Assembly (NCBI RefSeq): GCF_008728855.1
Contig: NZ_CP042906.1
Span: forward strand, 4,143,570-4,207,569
DNA from: Hypericibacter terrae
GTDB lineage: Bacteria > Pseudomonadota > Alphaproteobacteria > Dongiales > Dongiaceae
Length of the DNA stretch: 64,000 nt
Reading direction: 5' to 3'
The notes under the pieces were generated by a model. The model searched no databases and was not told the origin of the DNA. It saw only the letters and a program-made list of their open reading frames with translations. Shown here piece by piece: positions 49,682 through 58,776 of this stretch (position 1 is its first letter; each line of letters begins with the position of its first letter). Position numbers and translations under genes: made by a program.

Positions 49682-51144
49682 CGCGTTCCGCCCGGTTTGA
49701 ACTCGGGCTCGACGCCCAGGATGTGGGCATAGGCCTCGCCTTCCTCGATCGCGATCCGTGCCCGGTGGAACCGCGCATCCCGCCGCGCGGGGCAGAGACC
49801 GTTATCGTTCATGGCGACCGCCGGGCTCCAGGCGACCGGATCGTTCAGCCGGTTGCGCGTGCCGAGCGCGACTGAGGCCGCGGCCCCGTCCACCAGCGGA
49901 CGGACGCCCGTCACCAGCGTGCGGCGGCCCGGCGTGATCTGAGTCTCGCCGCTATCGACGGTGGCGGCCATGGTGCCGCCATTGAAGAAGCCCAGCTCAT
50001 GGCTGGGCGTGAAGGCGGCCAGGAACAGCCGGCCCGAGCCGGTGAAGGCCGCATCGTCGAGCGACAGGCTGGTCGCGTCGAGATTGCCGATCAGCGTATC
50101 GATATTGTCGAGATTCCAGGAGGACTGGACCATCGCCGACAGAACCAGGTCGCAGGCGAACTCGGCGCGCGACCAGCGCCCGAGCTGCCAGTGATAGATC
50201 AGCGCCTTGTCGGGCAGGCCCGTGCCGCCGCCGACGCTGGGATAGCTCACCACATAGAGCTTGTTGACCGGATCGACCGCGCCCGTCACCCGGTGCAGGC
50301 TGTTGAGATCGACTCCATGCTCGGGATGCTCGAAGAAGAACCGGTCGATCTTCTCGGCGCCGATCGGCTGCAGCTGCTGCCCGCCGGCCAGGAGATAGAA
50401 CCCGTCATGGGCGAGGAAGAAGAGCAGGTTCTCGAACTGCGCCGACGCCCATTCGGCGAGACAGCCCTTGTCCTGGCTGATCTTGTCGAAGGTGAAGGTC
50501 AGCGGATAGTCGGTGCGGATGCCGAGCCGGATGCAGCGCTCCTGCAGCACCACCAGATTGTCGCCGCCGAAGAGGCCGAGGATCTGCCCGCCATCGGGCA
50601 TGTCCTGGAAATCGGCAGCACCCGTCGTCCAGTCGAGGTTCTCGACATCGCACCAGCTCACCCGGTTGGAGTTGGCGCCGTCGCGCCCCAGCGCCACCAC
50701 GTCGCGCGCCACCGCGATATAGCGGGCACCGGCGGGCGGCGAGCCGCCCTGGGCTGCGAAATTCGCACCGGCCCCCATCGCGATCGACTGCACCGCGTCC
50801 GAACCGTTGACCGCCAGGCAGACATCGCCGAACTGGGCGAAGCGCCAGAGACCCTGGGCCGGCGTGCTGTAGGCGCCGCCCGAGGTCCGGCTGAAGTCCG
50901 ACCAGACCGCGCCGTCGAAGCCATGGAGCCGGGTCGCGTCGCCGGCGTAGGACTTGACCGTCAGATCGGTCGACCGCAGCGTGATCGCGCCCTGGATCCG
51001 GCTGCCGGAGGCGGCCGTGCCCGACGCCATCAGCGTCTTCAGCGGCCGGTAGGAGCTCGCCGCCGGGATCACGTTCTTCGCCTCGGTCGCGCCAGGGCTG
51101 CCGAAGGCCGAGCCGTCGGGCAGGAACTCGCCGACCGGAATCAT
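49678..51144 (-). CDS. Podovirus tail protein, P22 gp10-like (packaged-DNA stabilisation)
   Basis: 488 aa, beta-rich throughout with WxD-type strands. SPGATEAKNVIPAASSYRPL, FGDVCLAVNGSDAVQSIAMG, GGQILGLFGGDNLVVLQERC, LLFFLAHDGFYLLAGGQQLQ and KALIYHWQLGRWSRAEFACD resemble tail-hub proteins of the P22 gp10 type. It would seal the portal after packaging and link to fibres. Confidence 0.74.
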   Translation of the reverse strand: MIPVGEFLPDGSAFGSPGATEAKNVIPAASSYRPLKTLMASGTAASGSRIQGAITLRSTDLTVKSYAGDATRLHGFDGAVWSDFSRTSGGAYSTPAQGLWRFAQFGDVCLAVNGSDAVQSIAMGAGANFAAQGGSPPAGARYIAVARDVVALGRDGANSNRVSWCDVENLDWTTGAADFQDMPDGGQILGLFGGDNLVVLQERCIRLGIRTDYPLTFTFDKISQDKGCLAEWASAQFENLLFFLAHDGFYLLAGGQQLQPIGAEKIDRFFFEHPEHGVDLNSLHRVTGAVDPVNKLYVVSYPSVGGGTGLPDKALIYHWQLGRWSRAEFACDLVLSAMVQSSWNLDNIDTLIGNLDATSLSLDDAAFTGSGRLFLAAFTPSHELGFFNGGTMAATVDSGETQITPGRRTLVTGVRPLVDGAAASVALGTRNRLNDPVAWSPAVAMNDNGLCPARRDARFHRARIAIEEGEAYAHILGVEPEFKPGGTR

Positions 51145-51242
51145 GCCGTCTCCCCTTCATTGCCCCGGTTCGGGGACCTGTCCTACAGTGTGGTTTCGCG
51201 CTGGCTTGCGATCGAGCCCGGCGAGATCCGACCCCGGGCCCG

Positions 51243-52124
51243 ATGATCCGTCTTCTCTGCACCCAGCGCGGCGCCTTCCCGATCAAGCGATTCCTCGAGG
51301 TCGACGGCCGTCGCCAGACGGCACGGATCGCGCCGGCGACCTATCGGAGCGACATCCGCGCCGGAATCGAGGGTCCGGCGACCTATGTCTTCACCGATCT
51401 CGAGCGCGTGCCGCCGCCGCGGCTGGGCGAGCTCGCCAAGGAGTGGGAGGAGCTCGAGGCCGCCGGCGGCAACCGCCTGCTCAACCATCCGGTACGGGCG
51501 TTGCGCCGCTACGAGCTGCTGCGCACGCTCTACGAAGCCGGCATGAACCAGTTCAACATCTACCGGCTGGACGAGATCCGGCGCCCGTCGCGCTATCCCG
51601 TCTTCATCCGCCGCGAGAACGAGCATGACGGCGCCGTCTCGCGCTTCCTGCAGACGCCGGAGGAATATGACCGCGAGCTCGAGGCGATCCAGCGACTGCC
51701 GGTCGCGCGCGATACCCTGTTGGCGGTCGAGTTCTGCGATACGCGCGACGCCCATGGCATCGTCCGCAAATATGGCGCGGCCATCGTCGGCGGCGAGATC
51801 AAACCCTTCCACCTCTATGTCTCGCGCAAGCCCATCGTGAAACATTCGACCGACGCGATCGTCAATGCCGAGACCGCCGCCGAGGAGCTGCGCTATTTCG
51901 AGAAGAACCCTCACGAAGAGGCGCTGCGCGAGATCTTCGCCCTGGCGCGCATCGACTATGGCCGGATCGATTACGGCTTCCGCAAGGGCCGGCTCCAGGT
52001 CTGGGAGATCAACACCAACCCCTATTGGGTGGTGGACAGCGAGCCCGATCCCCTGCGGGTCGAATTGCTGAAGCGGCGCTCCAAATGGCTGGCCCAGGCC
52101 TTCGCCCGGATCGATACGCCCTAG
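51243..52124 (+). CDS. ATP-grasp-like protein of unknown function (embedded cargo)
   Basis: 293 aa. The C-terminal motif YGRIDYGFRKGRLQVWEINT-NP has the metal-binding E-x-N-x-N-P of ATP-grasp ligases, with VFIRRENEHDGAVSRFLQTP earlier as a possible nucleotide-binding lobe. The substrate cannot be guessed. It is transcribed against the surrounding phage genes, like a lysogenic-conversion gene. Confidence 0.6.
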   Translation: MIRLLCTQRGAFPIKRFLEVDGRRQTARIAPATYRSDIRAGIEGPATYVFTDLERVPPPRLGELAKEWEELEAAGGNRLLNHPVRALRRYELLRTLYEAGMNQFNIYRLDEIRRPSRYPVFIRRENEHDGAVSRFLQTPEEYDRELEAIQRLPVARDTLLAVEFCDTRDAHGIVRKYGAAIVGGEIKPFHLYVSRKPIVKHSTDAIVNAETAAEELRYFEKNPHEEALREIFALARIDYGRIDYGFRKGRLQVWEINTNPYWVVDSEPDPLRVELLKRRSKWLAQAFARIDTP

Positions 52125-52203
52125 CAATCGGTGAACGGCCCTGCGGGGTCGGTTGCATGACAACCCTGGCGGCAGATATCGGCGCGACCCGGCCGGCTGA
52201 AGG

Positions 52204-53463
52204 CTATGATCCGCTCGACCCTTCGCCCCTCGGTATCCAGGGCGTGGGATTGCTGCCGACCGGCGCCCAGATCTCGGAAGAACCCTGCATGTTCGACCAG
52301 GCACCGTCAGCGTCGCTGAAACGGGTCCAACCGTCATTGCCCGTCGCAACGAGCACCGCTTCCTCCAGCGTCACGCCGAGGTTGCCGTGGATAATGCTTT
52401 GCGCGATCGAGGCCAGCGTGGCGTCATCCAGGGTTGCGGCGAGGACGGCCTGGATCTCGAGCCGAGCGGCGGACGACAGCGAGGCATCCGCCAATGTCCG
52501 CGCCAGTGCAGCCTTGATCTGGACTGCGGCGGCCGATGATAGAGTCGCATTGGCCAGCGTCACGGCGAGCGCGCTGACGATCTTGACCGTCGCAGCCGAT
52601 GAAAGCGTTGCGTTCGCCAGCGTCTGCGAGAGCGTGCCCGCGATGGCGAGCTTGGCCGCCGATGCCAACGTCGCGTCGGCAAGGGTGACCGAGAGGGAAG
52701 CCGTCCCCAGCGGCGTGGCACCGCCACCTAAAGTCCGGAGGAACCGGCCCCGGTTTGACGGCCCCCGCCCAGGATGAACGAGTATTGACGGCTGACCGAT
52801 ATAGTAAGGCGGCAGGTTCGGATGCGTGGTCCGCGACAGCGTGCCGTTAATCGTAAAGTTCTGCCCGGCGATTAGATCATTTTCCGGATTCCAGTCGCCT
52901 ATCATCGGCCAGTAGGCCACCAAAGCGGCGGACTGGATTGCCTTGGGACTGATACCGGATGCCAAATACGCAACCTCGGTATCGGAGAGCGCCACATTCC
53001 AAATCGCGCACTCGGCGATTATCGAGGCGTTGTCGCACACCTTGTTGTTCGCCGCGTTGTCCTGCTTTCCGGCGGATACCCGGTCCAACCCGGATGGCGC
53101 GCGGCTGGTGGCATTCGTGGCCTTGTTGGCGCCATTGAGGAATATGGCGCGGTCGGTCGCCGAGGTGCCCACACCGCAGAGATGATTCCAAGTATTCAGC
53201 GTCGAATTGACGCCTGTCGTCGCGCTGTTACTGCTGACACTGTCCGCAGCCAAGAAAGAAACACCGCCGTTCGACTGGCCGATCTTGAATTGATTGATGT
53301 TATCGGCGCCAGTCGAATTCAGGACGCTGAGGACGCTCTGGAGAGCCGCGCCGCCGGTATTGATAGTGGGCCACCACCACGCCGCCATGGTGAGCGGATA
53401 GACCGATAGAATGGCGCTGGGATATCGAAGAAAATTTGAGGTTGACCAGCCCGTGCGCGCCAT
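52204..53463 (-). CDS. Phage fibre protein with LamG domain and 21-residue repeats
   Basis: 419 aa. Residues about 1-225 form a concanavalin-like LamG domain (LSVYPLTMAAWWWPTINTGG, NTWNHLCGVGTSATDRAIFL, ASIIAECAIWNVALSDTEVA). Residues about 255-375 hold six 21-residue repeats with the pattern L-x-x-T-L-A-D/N-A-T-L-S-S-A-A-x-x-x-I. A short tail follows. Carbohydrate binding is likely; the repeats resemble known phage fibre repeats and can be aligned with those at 4571-5452. Confidence 0.8.
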   Translation of the reverse strand: MARTGWSTSNFLRYPSAILSVYPLTMAAWWWPTINTGGAALQSVLSVLNSTGADNINQFKIGQSNGGVSFLAADSVSSNSATTGVNSTLNTWNHLCGVGTSATDRAIFLNGANKATNATSRAPSGLDRVSAGKQDNAANNKVCDNASIIAECAIWNVALSDTEVAYLASGISPKAIQSAALVAYWPMIGDWNPENDLIAGQNFTINGTLSRTTHPNLPPYYIGQPSILVHPGRGPSNRGRFLRTLGGGATPLGTASLSVTLADATLASAAKLAIAGTLSQTLANATLSSAATVKIVSALAVTLANATLSSAAAVQIKAALARTLADASLSSAARLEIQAVLAATLDDATLASIAQSIIHGNLGVTLEEAVLVATGNDGWTRFSDADGAWSNMQGSSEIWAPVGSNPTPWIPRGEGSSGS

Positions 53464-53485
53464 GAGGTCGGCTCCGCCGAAATGC

Positions 53486-54040
53486 CTAGTTCAGCGATTC
53501 CAGAACGTACTGGTGAAGCGTCATCGAGCCCGTCGCGACGGTCTGGGTGAAGAATAGATCCACCACCTGGGAGGCCGTGCTGTCGAAATTCGTTCCGACG
53601 ACAGGCGCGGTGTTATAGGGGATCATGAACTCGCCGCTGCCGCCCGCGGTAGAGAGCGGGCTGGCGATGACCGCTTCCGACCGCCATGTGCCCTGGCCCA
53701 TGAGATTGGCGCTGGTGCCGATCGCCCGGCAGGTCAGTAGCAACTCGAGCACCCAATGGACGTTGGTCTTGGCCACGATGTTGAGATTCATGGCCAAACT
53801 ATCGAACACAACAGTGCCGCCGAAGCGCACGTCATACCGAGCCGTGCCAGGGGTCGTCACGGCGCAGGAGATGCGCCCCGCCGCTGTGATCCTAACGGCC
53901 TTGCCGACAGCCGAGAAGAAATTGGCCGGAAGGGTGAATTTGGCCGCCGGCGGCAAGCAGCTCGCAGCCGCAGCCGCCGTCAGGACAGAGCCATCGCCCT
54001 GGGCCGTGATAAGGGTTTCCTGCCAGCCCTGAAGTGACAT
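53486..54040 (-). CDS. Hypothetical phage structural protein
   Basis: 184 aa, beta-rich. FTLPANFFSAVGKAVRITAA, ARYDVRFGGTVVFDS, ELLLTCRAIGTSANLMGQG and DLFFTQTVATGSMTLHQYVL-ESLN have the jelly-roll pattern of small virion proteins. It lies just upstream of the LamG fibre. Confidence 0.66.
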   Translation of the reverse strand: MSLQGWQETLITAQGDGSVLTAAAAASCLPPAAKFTLPANFFSAVGKAVRITAAGRISCAVTTPGTARYDVRFGGTVVFDSLAMNLNIVAKTNVHWVLELLLTCRAIGTSANLMGQGTWRSEAVIASPLSTAGGSGEFMIPYNTAPVVGTNFDSTASQVVDLFFTQTVATGSMTLHQYVLESLN

Positions 54041-54090
54041 CTGATATTCTCCATCTGACGGCGCTACGGCGCCTGGAACATGGGGTTAGA

Positions 54091-54987
54091 ATGCAGCCCG
54101 CTACGTTCTTGCTGACAGCCTACAATCAGGCCCGCTTCATCGAAGCATCGGTCCGAAGCGCTCTCGCCCAAACCTATCCGGCGCTGACGATCATCATTTC
54201 CGACGACTGCTCGACCGATGACACTCTCGCCGTCATCGAAGGTGTGGTAGCGGGGTATTCGGGCCCGCATCGGGTGATTGTCCGGCGGAATGGCGCCAAC
54301 ACTGCCATCGGTCATGTCCGTGATCTGTTGCCGTTCGTCGAGACCGAATTCGTCGTCCTCGGTCACGGCGACGATATATTCGAGCCGAAACGCGTCGAGA
54401 TGCAGATCAAGCGAATGATCGACGATGACCTCGCCGCGACAGCCTGCAACGCCACCATCATCGACCGAAACGGCAACGGTCAGCGCCTGCGACTGGACCC
54501 GGGCAATTTGCCGAAGCCCTCCATCGAGGAATTAAGCGTCATCGGTCGCAACCAAGCGCAGCTCGGCGCCGTGCTGGCTTGGCGCATGGAGCTATTCCGG
54601 GACTTCCCGGAACCGACACCACCCACTCGCCGGATTGATCAGATCGTATCGTTCCGCGCTCTACTGAAGCGCGGGCTCGGCATAATGCCGGAGCCGCTTG
54701 TCCGCTGGCGCCATCACGAAGAAAACCGAAGCCCCGAGATCCAGAAGCGTAATGCCAAGGATGCGGCGACCCAAATGCAGATCGACGAGCGGAAAGCCTG
54801 GGCTCGTATCGGCCACGCCCACTTCATGCTTAACGATCTGGCATGGTGGGTGAGCCAATTCCCAGATGATCGGAAGGCCGAAATTGCCAAGGCACATCGG
54901 GCCCTAACCCGGCGCCTCCTTAAGGAGTCCGAGGCTTGGGCTAAACTCCGGTATCAGATGGCCAGGGCGAAAGTGACCGAACACTAA
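54091..54987 (+). CDS. Family 2 glycosyltransferase (embedded cargo)
   Basis: 298 aa from the ATG at 54091. The GT-A start FLLTAYNQARFIEASVRSAL, ISDDCSTDDTLAVIEGVVAG and the DxD-type VVLGHGDDIFEP are present; the C-terminal third is helical. It transfers a sugar, most plausibly to O-antigen or another surface glycan, changing phage receptors. Codon and base use look less GC-rich than the neighbours, and it is on the opposite strand, as expected for a cargo gene. Confidence 0.84.
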   Translation: MQPATFLLTAYNQARFIEASVRSALAQTYPALTIIISDDCSTDDTLAVIEGVVAGYSGPHRVIVRRNGANTAIGHVRDLLPFVETEFVVLGHGDDIFEPKRVEMQIKRMIDDDLAATACNATIIDRNGNGQRLRLDPGNLPKPSIEELSVIGRNQAQLGAVLAWRMELFRDFPEPTPPTRRIDQIVSFRALLKRGLGIMPEPLVRWRHHEENRSPEIQKRNAKDAATQMQIDERKAWARIGHAHFMLNDLAWWVSQFPDDRKAEIAKAHRALTRRLLKESEAWAKLRYQMARAKVTEH

Positions 54988-55074
54988 TGGCCTTGTCGCA
55001 ATTGCTACTTTTGCGAGCCGATTGGGGCCGACTAGACTCTCTGCCATGAGCGCCTGATTCTCGGGTTACGCCGC

Positions 55075-55149
55075 ATGGAGCGGATCGCGACGGAATACCC
55101 CGAATATAGTGACGTTCCTCTCGTCTATGACCCCAAGGATTGGGACTAA
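55075..55149 (+). CDS. Tiny possible peptide after the glycosyltransferase (24 aa)
   Basis: MERIATEYPEYSDVPLVYDP-KDWD, ending at TAA and overlapping the convergent 135-aa gene by four bases. Acidic and aromatic. No clear ribosome site. It could be the remnant of a longer gene, since the frame is open to a TAG at about 55033. Confidence 0.28.
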   Translation: MERIATEYPEYSDVPLVYDPKDWD

Positions 55150-55553
55150 GCATTCCCGTCCGTGAGCGTGAAGCTCGTCACCGTGAAGTTCTGACCGGCC
55201 GCGAAGACCGCGTTGTCGACGGCCATGTCCCCGCCACCGCCGGTCGCCGTCACAGTACCCTGGATGTGACAGGTCGTGCCGCTGCTGTCATGGATACGGA
55301 AATGGGCTGCCGTGCCGGCATTGTCGGCCGCGCTGTCCTGCCAGGTTCCGGAAAGCGCCTTGGAGCCACCGGACGCCGCAGCCATCCAGTCCGAGGGCAG
55401 CGTGACTGTCGCCAGGACCGTGCCGCTGTTCGCGGCTGCGCAGTTCGCCGGCGGGGCTCCGGTCCGGATCGTAAGGATCGGGGCCGTACTGATCGTGGAT
55501 TCGATGCTGTCCAACCGCGCATTGCGGACGGTCGTCGAAAGCTGGACGGTCAT
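55146..55553 (-). CDS. Hypothetical phage protein, paralogue of 6709-7137
   Basis: 135 aa. NARLDSIESTISTAPILTIR-TG, GTVLATVTLPSDWMAAASGG, AAHFRIHDSSGTTCHIQG and GGGGDMAVDNAVFAAGQNFT follow the same order as the prophage 1 protein. Function unknown; a beta-sandwich virion protein is likely. Confidence 0.68.
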   Translation of the reverse strand: MTVQLSTTVRNARLDSIESTISTAPILTIRTGAPPANCAAANSGTVLATVTLPSDWMAAASGGSKALSGTWQDSAADNAGTAAHFRIHDSSGTTCHIQGTVTATGGGGDMAVDNAVFAAGQNFTVTSFTLTDGNA

Positions 55554-55633
55554 GAATAAACCCTCACTATCTGCGCAAAGCCGGCTCGGCTCCCTTCATC
55601 GGCGACGACGAAGGCGTATGGCTCATCTGACAT
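55550..55633 (-). CDS. Tiny overlapping reading frame (27 aa)
   Basis: MSDEPYAFVVADEGSRAGFA-QIVRVYS, overlapping the end of the adaptor gene by 11 bases and the start of the next by four. The double overlap supports translation, but it could be chance. Confidence 0.35.
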   Translation of the reverse strand: MSDEPYAFVVADEGSRAGFAQIVRVYS

Positions 55634-56255
55634 TTTGCGGCCGCGGCCGCACCCGCAATGTGGCGCCGCTGTAGGACGCCCGCCGGTCGAACACCTTGAG
55701 CTTGTCGAGGGCGGCGGCGAGGCGCGCCTCATATTCCTGCCACAGCGCGCTGTCGCCCGTGGCCTGCGCCGCTTCCGCCAGGGTCGCGAACAGATAGACG
55801 TCGGGCGCGTTCGCCAGGAGCCAGTTGGTCGTGATGCTGTCGGACAGCGCCTCGAACCGCTTCCAGTAATCGATCTCGACCTGATAATCCTGGTCCGGCG
55901 GCGGCGCGAACTGCAATGCGCTGCCCAGGATCGCATAGACCCTCGGCCGCGCCGCCGTGCCTTGCGGGTAGGACCGGTCGATGATCTCCGGGCTCACGCA
56001 GTCGAGCGAACCCACCGGATCTGCATTGAGCTGGATGCTGCGGAGCTCGAGGAAATCCGCGGGCAGGTCCAGATAGGCCTGGTCGAGCGTGGCGGTCGCC
56101 CGCTGCTCCTGGGCCCGCAGCCGCAGCTCGCGCTGGAACCGCGCCTCCGCCAGGTCGATATAGTCGTCGAGCTCGCTCTCGAGCGCGACGTCGCCCTCGC
56201 GGCCCAGCCGGCGCGCGACCGAGGCCTTGAGGGCGGCATAACTCGCCAGCGCCAT
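55623..56255 (-). CDS. Phage adaptor protein (SU10-type head-tail adaptor)
   Basis: 210 aa. LKASVARRLGREGDVALESE, LDDYIDLAEARFQRELRLRA, ATLDQAYLDLPADFLELRSI and NAPDVYLFATLAEAAQATGD fit the helical-bundle adaptor that sits under the portal in podoviruses. The presence of an adaptor without a portal gene is notable. Confidence 0.76.
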   Translation of the reverse strand: MALASYAALKASVARRLGREGDVALESELDDYIDLAEARFQRELRLRAQEQRATATLDQAYLDLPADFLELRSIQLNADPVGSLDCVSPEIIDRSYPQGTAARPRVYAILGSALQFAPPPDQDYQVEIDYWKRFEALSDSITTNWLLANAPDVYLFATLAEAAQATGDSALWQEYEARLAAALDKLKVFDRRASYSGATLRVRPRPQNVR

Positions 56256-56275
56256 CTTACCGCTTCCCCCTCACC

Positions 56276-56572
56276 TCATTGATCCATCTCGGTCACATGC
56301 AGGTCGCCGCCCGCGGAGATCTGCACCGCCGACACCTTCTGGCCCGGCGTCACCGTGAAATATTCCGGGAGGTTGGCCGCCATATACATGTCGGACGTCG
56401 TCGCCGTCGGGCTGTTCGCGATCTTGACGCAGGCCGCCGCCGTGACGATCACGCGAACCGTCTTGGTCTGCGCCCCGAAACCGTTGGCGATCGTGCCGGC
56501 CGTCCCGGTGAAGGCGACCTTCTGATGGGTCCCCTGGCGATAGGTCGTCTGCAGGCTGGGATTCCCCGCCAT
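56276..56572 (-). CDS. Hypothetical capsid-adjacent phage protein
   Basis: 98 aa, beta-rich. GTHQKVAFTGTAGTIANGFG, TKTVRVIVTAAACVKIANSP and EYFTVTPGQKVSAVQISAGG suggest a small beta-barrel of the type found just after capsid genes in some podoviruses. Role not established. Confidence 0.66.
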   Translation of the reverse strand: MAGNPSLQTTYRQGTHQKVAFTGTAGTIANGFGAQTKTVRVIVTAAACVKIANSPTATTSDMYMAANLPEYFTVTPGQKVSAVQISAGGDLHVTEMDQ

Positions 56573-56589
56573 GGCCGCTCTCCTTCGGT

Positions 56590-57021
56590 TCAGGAATATT
56601 TCGGCGCGAGCGTGACCGTCACCACGCCGGTTGCCGAGGTGAGCGTGCCGGTGAAGTCGATCCCGATGCAGTCGCCGTCGGCGATGTCGAGATCGGTCGC
56701 GGTCGCGGAAAGCGCCAGGTCCTGGACCGTGTTGGCGCTGCCCTTGAGGTCGATCGATCCCGAATGCAGCGCCGTGCCCGACGCGATCGCCGTGCCCGAC
56801 GCCGCCTTGCGGATCGTCGCCGTCACGGCCGAGCCGTCCGTGCCGGCCACGGTCGGCCGCGCGCTGATGGCCTTCACCCGATAGGGCCGCGTCGCCACGA
56901 AGAACACCTTGTCGACCGAGGTCGCCACCCATTCGGTGGTCTCGTTGATGAACCCGACCGTCGGATCGTCGCCACCGAACGTCATCGACCCGTCGTCACG
57001 CTGAAGAATATTGATGGGCAT
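56590..57021 (-). CDS. Hypothetical capsid-adjacent phage protein
   Basis: 143 aa. MPINILQRDDGSMTFGGDDP, VDKVFFVATRPYRVKAISAR and DIADGDCIGIDFTGTLTSAT resemble a small protein usually beside a podovirus capsid gene. Here it is the first phage gene after the DUF3592 gene; no capsid gene precedes it. Confidence 0.66.
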   Translation of the reverse strand: MPINILQRDDGSMTFGGDDPTVGFINETTEWVATSVDKVFFVATRPYRVKAISARPTVAGTDGSAVTATIRKAASGTAIASGTALHSGSIDLKGSANTVQDLALSATATDLDIADGDCIGIDFTGTLTSATGVVTVTLAPKYS

Positions 57022-57049
57022 GAAGAGAAACTCCTTTGAGATTGAGACA

Positions 57050-57087
57050 CCCCTCCCCCTACCCCCTCCCGCAAGGGGAGGGGGCGA
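57050..57087 (-). repeat. Hairpin/G-quadruplex element, copy 5 (inverted)
   Basis: The only copy in reverse orientation. With copy 6 it forms an inverted pair around 78 bases between the DUF3592 gene and the phage tail module. Confidence 0.83.
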
Positions 57088-57165
57088 GGAAGAAGCAGCA
57101 TCAGAAGACGATCAAGCACCGCCCCTCGCGGGAGCCACGAGGAGAAAGCATTAGAGAATGACCAA

Positions 57166-57202
57166 GCCCCCTCCCCTTGCGGGAGGGGGTAGGGGGAGGG
57201 GT
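57166..57202 (+). repeat. Hairpin/G-quadruplex element, copy 6
   Basis: Direct-orientation copy, near-identical to the ones at 749 and 1512. Confidence 0.85.
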
Positions 57203-57247
57203 TGCTTCAGGACAGAGCTGATGTCCGAGATCAAAGGCTCCGGAGCT

Positions 57248-58615
57248 TCAAAGCGGCCCCAGCACCCCGCTCACATAAACCGCGCCCCCGAAGCAGATCA
57301 GCGCGAGCACCAGCAGGAACCAGGGCGCGTTCGGTTGCTCCAGCGCCGCATTGCCCGGATTGGCGGGATCGTAATGCACCTCGACCTCGCGGCCTTCGGG
57401 ATAGCGCGAGGCGATCTTCTCCGCACCCGCCTGCGAGCGGCCTATCTGCACCGCGAGCGGCCGGAGCTGCCGGCTGCGATAGTCGTGGCCGTTCACCGCA
57501 TAGGCATACTCCACCACCGGCGCATAGCGCACCACGCTCCGGTGGTTCACCTGCTCGCGATAGCTCTCGGTCCCGCTCTGCACGATCTTGCCGCGCACGC
57601 TGGGCCAGTTCCAGCCCTGCTTCGCGCTCTTCCGGGAGCCGATGAACATGAGCAGCAGGAAGAGTCCCGCGCCGCCCGCGATCAGGAAGATGCGGCTCCG
57701 GTCCTCGCCCATCCTCGCCTCGAGGAAGGTCAGGGCGGGACCGCCGAACCGGTAGATCCCGTAGCCCAGGACCGCCAGCACGGCCAGGATCGCGAGGCAG
57801 CCTTTCGCCACGCCCTTGGGCACCTCGCGCTCGAGCACGCAGTTCCCCGGATCGGCCGGGTCGTAATGGACCATCACCGTCGCGCCCACGGGATAGCGCG
57901 CCAACGTCGCCTCGGTGTTGGCGCCGCCGCTGTCCTCGCCGATGCTGACGCGCGTGCCGGTATATTTGGTGCCGTTGGCGGTGAACTCATATTCGATCGC
58001 CGGCTCGTTGATGACCTCGGTCGGCCGGTCGCTATGCTGGCGGTGCCGGGCCGCGACCTCCGATCGCGTGATCCGGCCCGCCGCTTGCGGCCAGGCGGCG
58101 GCGCGGCGCACCTGCAGCAGCTTGTGCGCCAGCAGGGCCAGCAGCATGACCGTGATCGGGCCCGCCACCAGCCAGACGGGGCCGATCCCGGAAAGCCATC
58201 CTTCCTTCCAGGAATCCGGCAGCAGCGCCAGCAGCGGGAAGGCGAAGAAGGCGACCGCCACCAGCCCGATCGCCCAGACCGGCGGCTCGGAGCCGATCCG
58301 CTTGCGCCCAGCGGGCGACTTCGCCGCGGGCAGGAGGCGGCACTCGCGCCGCCAGCTCGCGTCGCCGGCGTTATATTTGACGAGAATGGACCTGGTCGTT
58401 GCGGCGTCGACCGGCTCCGCCGTGTCGAAGCGCCCGGTGGGGTCGCCAAAGCCGAGGCTGAAACGCCCGTCCCCTTCGTGAAGGGCTTCGAGATAGGCCT
58501 CGCCGGCCTCGAGCGCGATGATGTCATCGCCGCCCCGGCGCGCCGCTTCGACGGCCTGTTCGATATCCTGCTGGGTCGGATTGTCCTGGCTCTTGTCGCC
58601 GACGGTCAGTTTCAT
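57248..58615 (-). CDS. Membrane protein with two DUF3592 domains
   Basis: 455 aa from the ATG at 58615. An N-terminal soluble segment (MKLTVGDKSQDNPTQQDIEQ, FSLGFGDPTGRFDTAEPVDA) is followed by about five transmembrane helices (WAIGLVAVAFFAFPLLALLP, GPVWLVAGPITVMLLALLAH). Two periplasm-type DUF3592 modules end with VHYDPADPGNCVLE and VHYDPANPGNAALE. It looks like a host gene; it occupies the place where phage head genes would be expected. Confidence 0.82.
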   Translation of the reverse strand: MKLTVGDKSQDNPTQQDIEQAVEAARRGGDDIIALEAGEAYLEALHEGDGRFSLGFGDPTGRFDTAEPVDAATTRSILVKYNAGDASWRRECRLLPAAKSPAGRKRIGSEPPVWAIGLVAVAFFAFPLLALLPDSWKEGWLSGIGPVWLVAGPITVMLLALLAHKLLQVRRAAAWPQAAGRITRSEVAARHRQHSDRPTEVINEPAIEYEFTANGTKYTGTRVSIGEDSGGANTEATLARYPVGATVMVHYDPADPGNCVLEREVPKGVAKGCLAILAVLAVLGYGIYRFGGPALTFLEARMGEDRSRIFLIAGGAGLFLLLMFIGSRKSAKQGWNWPSVRGKIVQSGTESYREQVNHRSVVRYAPVVEYAYAVNGHDYRSRQLRPLAVQIGRSQAGAEKIASRYPEGREVEVHYDPANPGNAALEQPNAPWFLLVLALICFGGAVYVSGVLGPL

Positions 58616-58776
58616 TGCCGCTGCGGCTCCCCCCGCGGGGCCGGCCAGGACGCCATTCCTGGGAGCCGGGCCCTGTTCCGCAGTCTGGCAGAACCGCCGG
58701 CGCCTGCACCAGCCCCTCGGGTTCGTCCGTTGCCCGGTGAACGGCCCCGAGGGAGCCCGCTTTGCTCGGCTTGTGC

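Noticed and set aside
57248-58615. DUF3592 gene as a phage head protein
   Set aside because: It has several transmembrane helices and two DUF3592 modules, unlike any capsid or scaffold protein.
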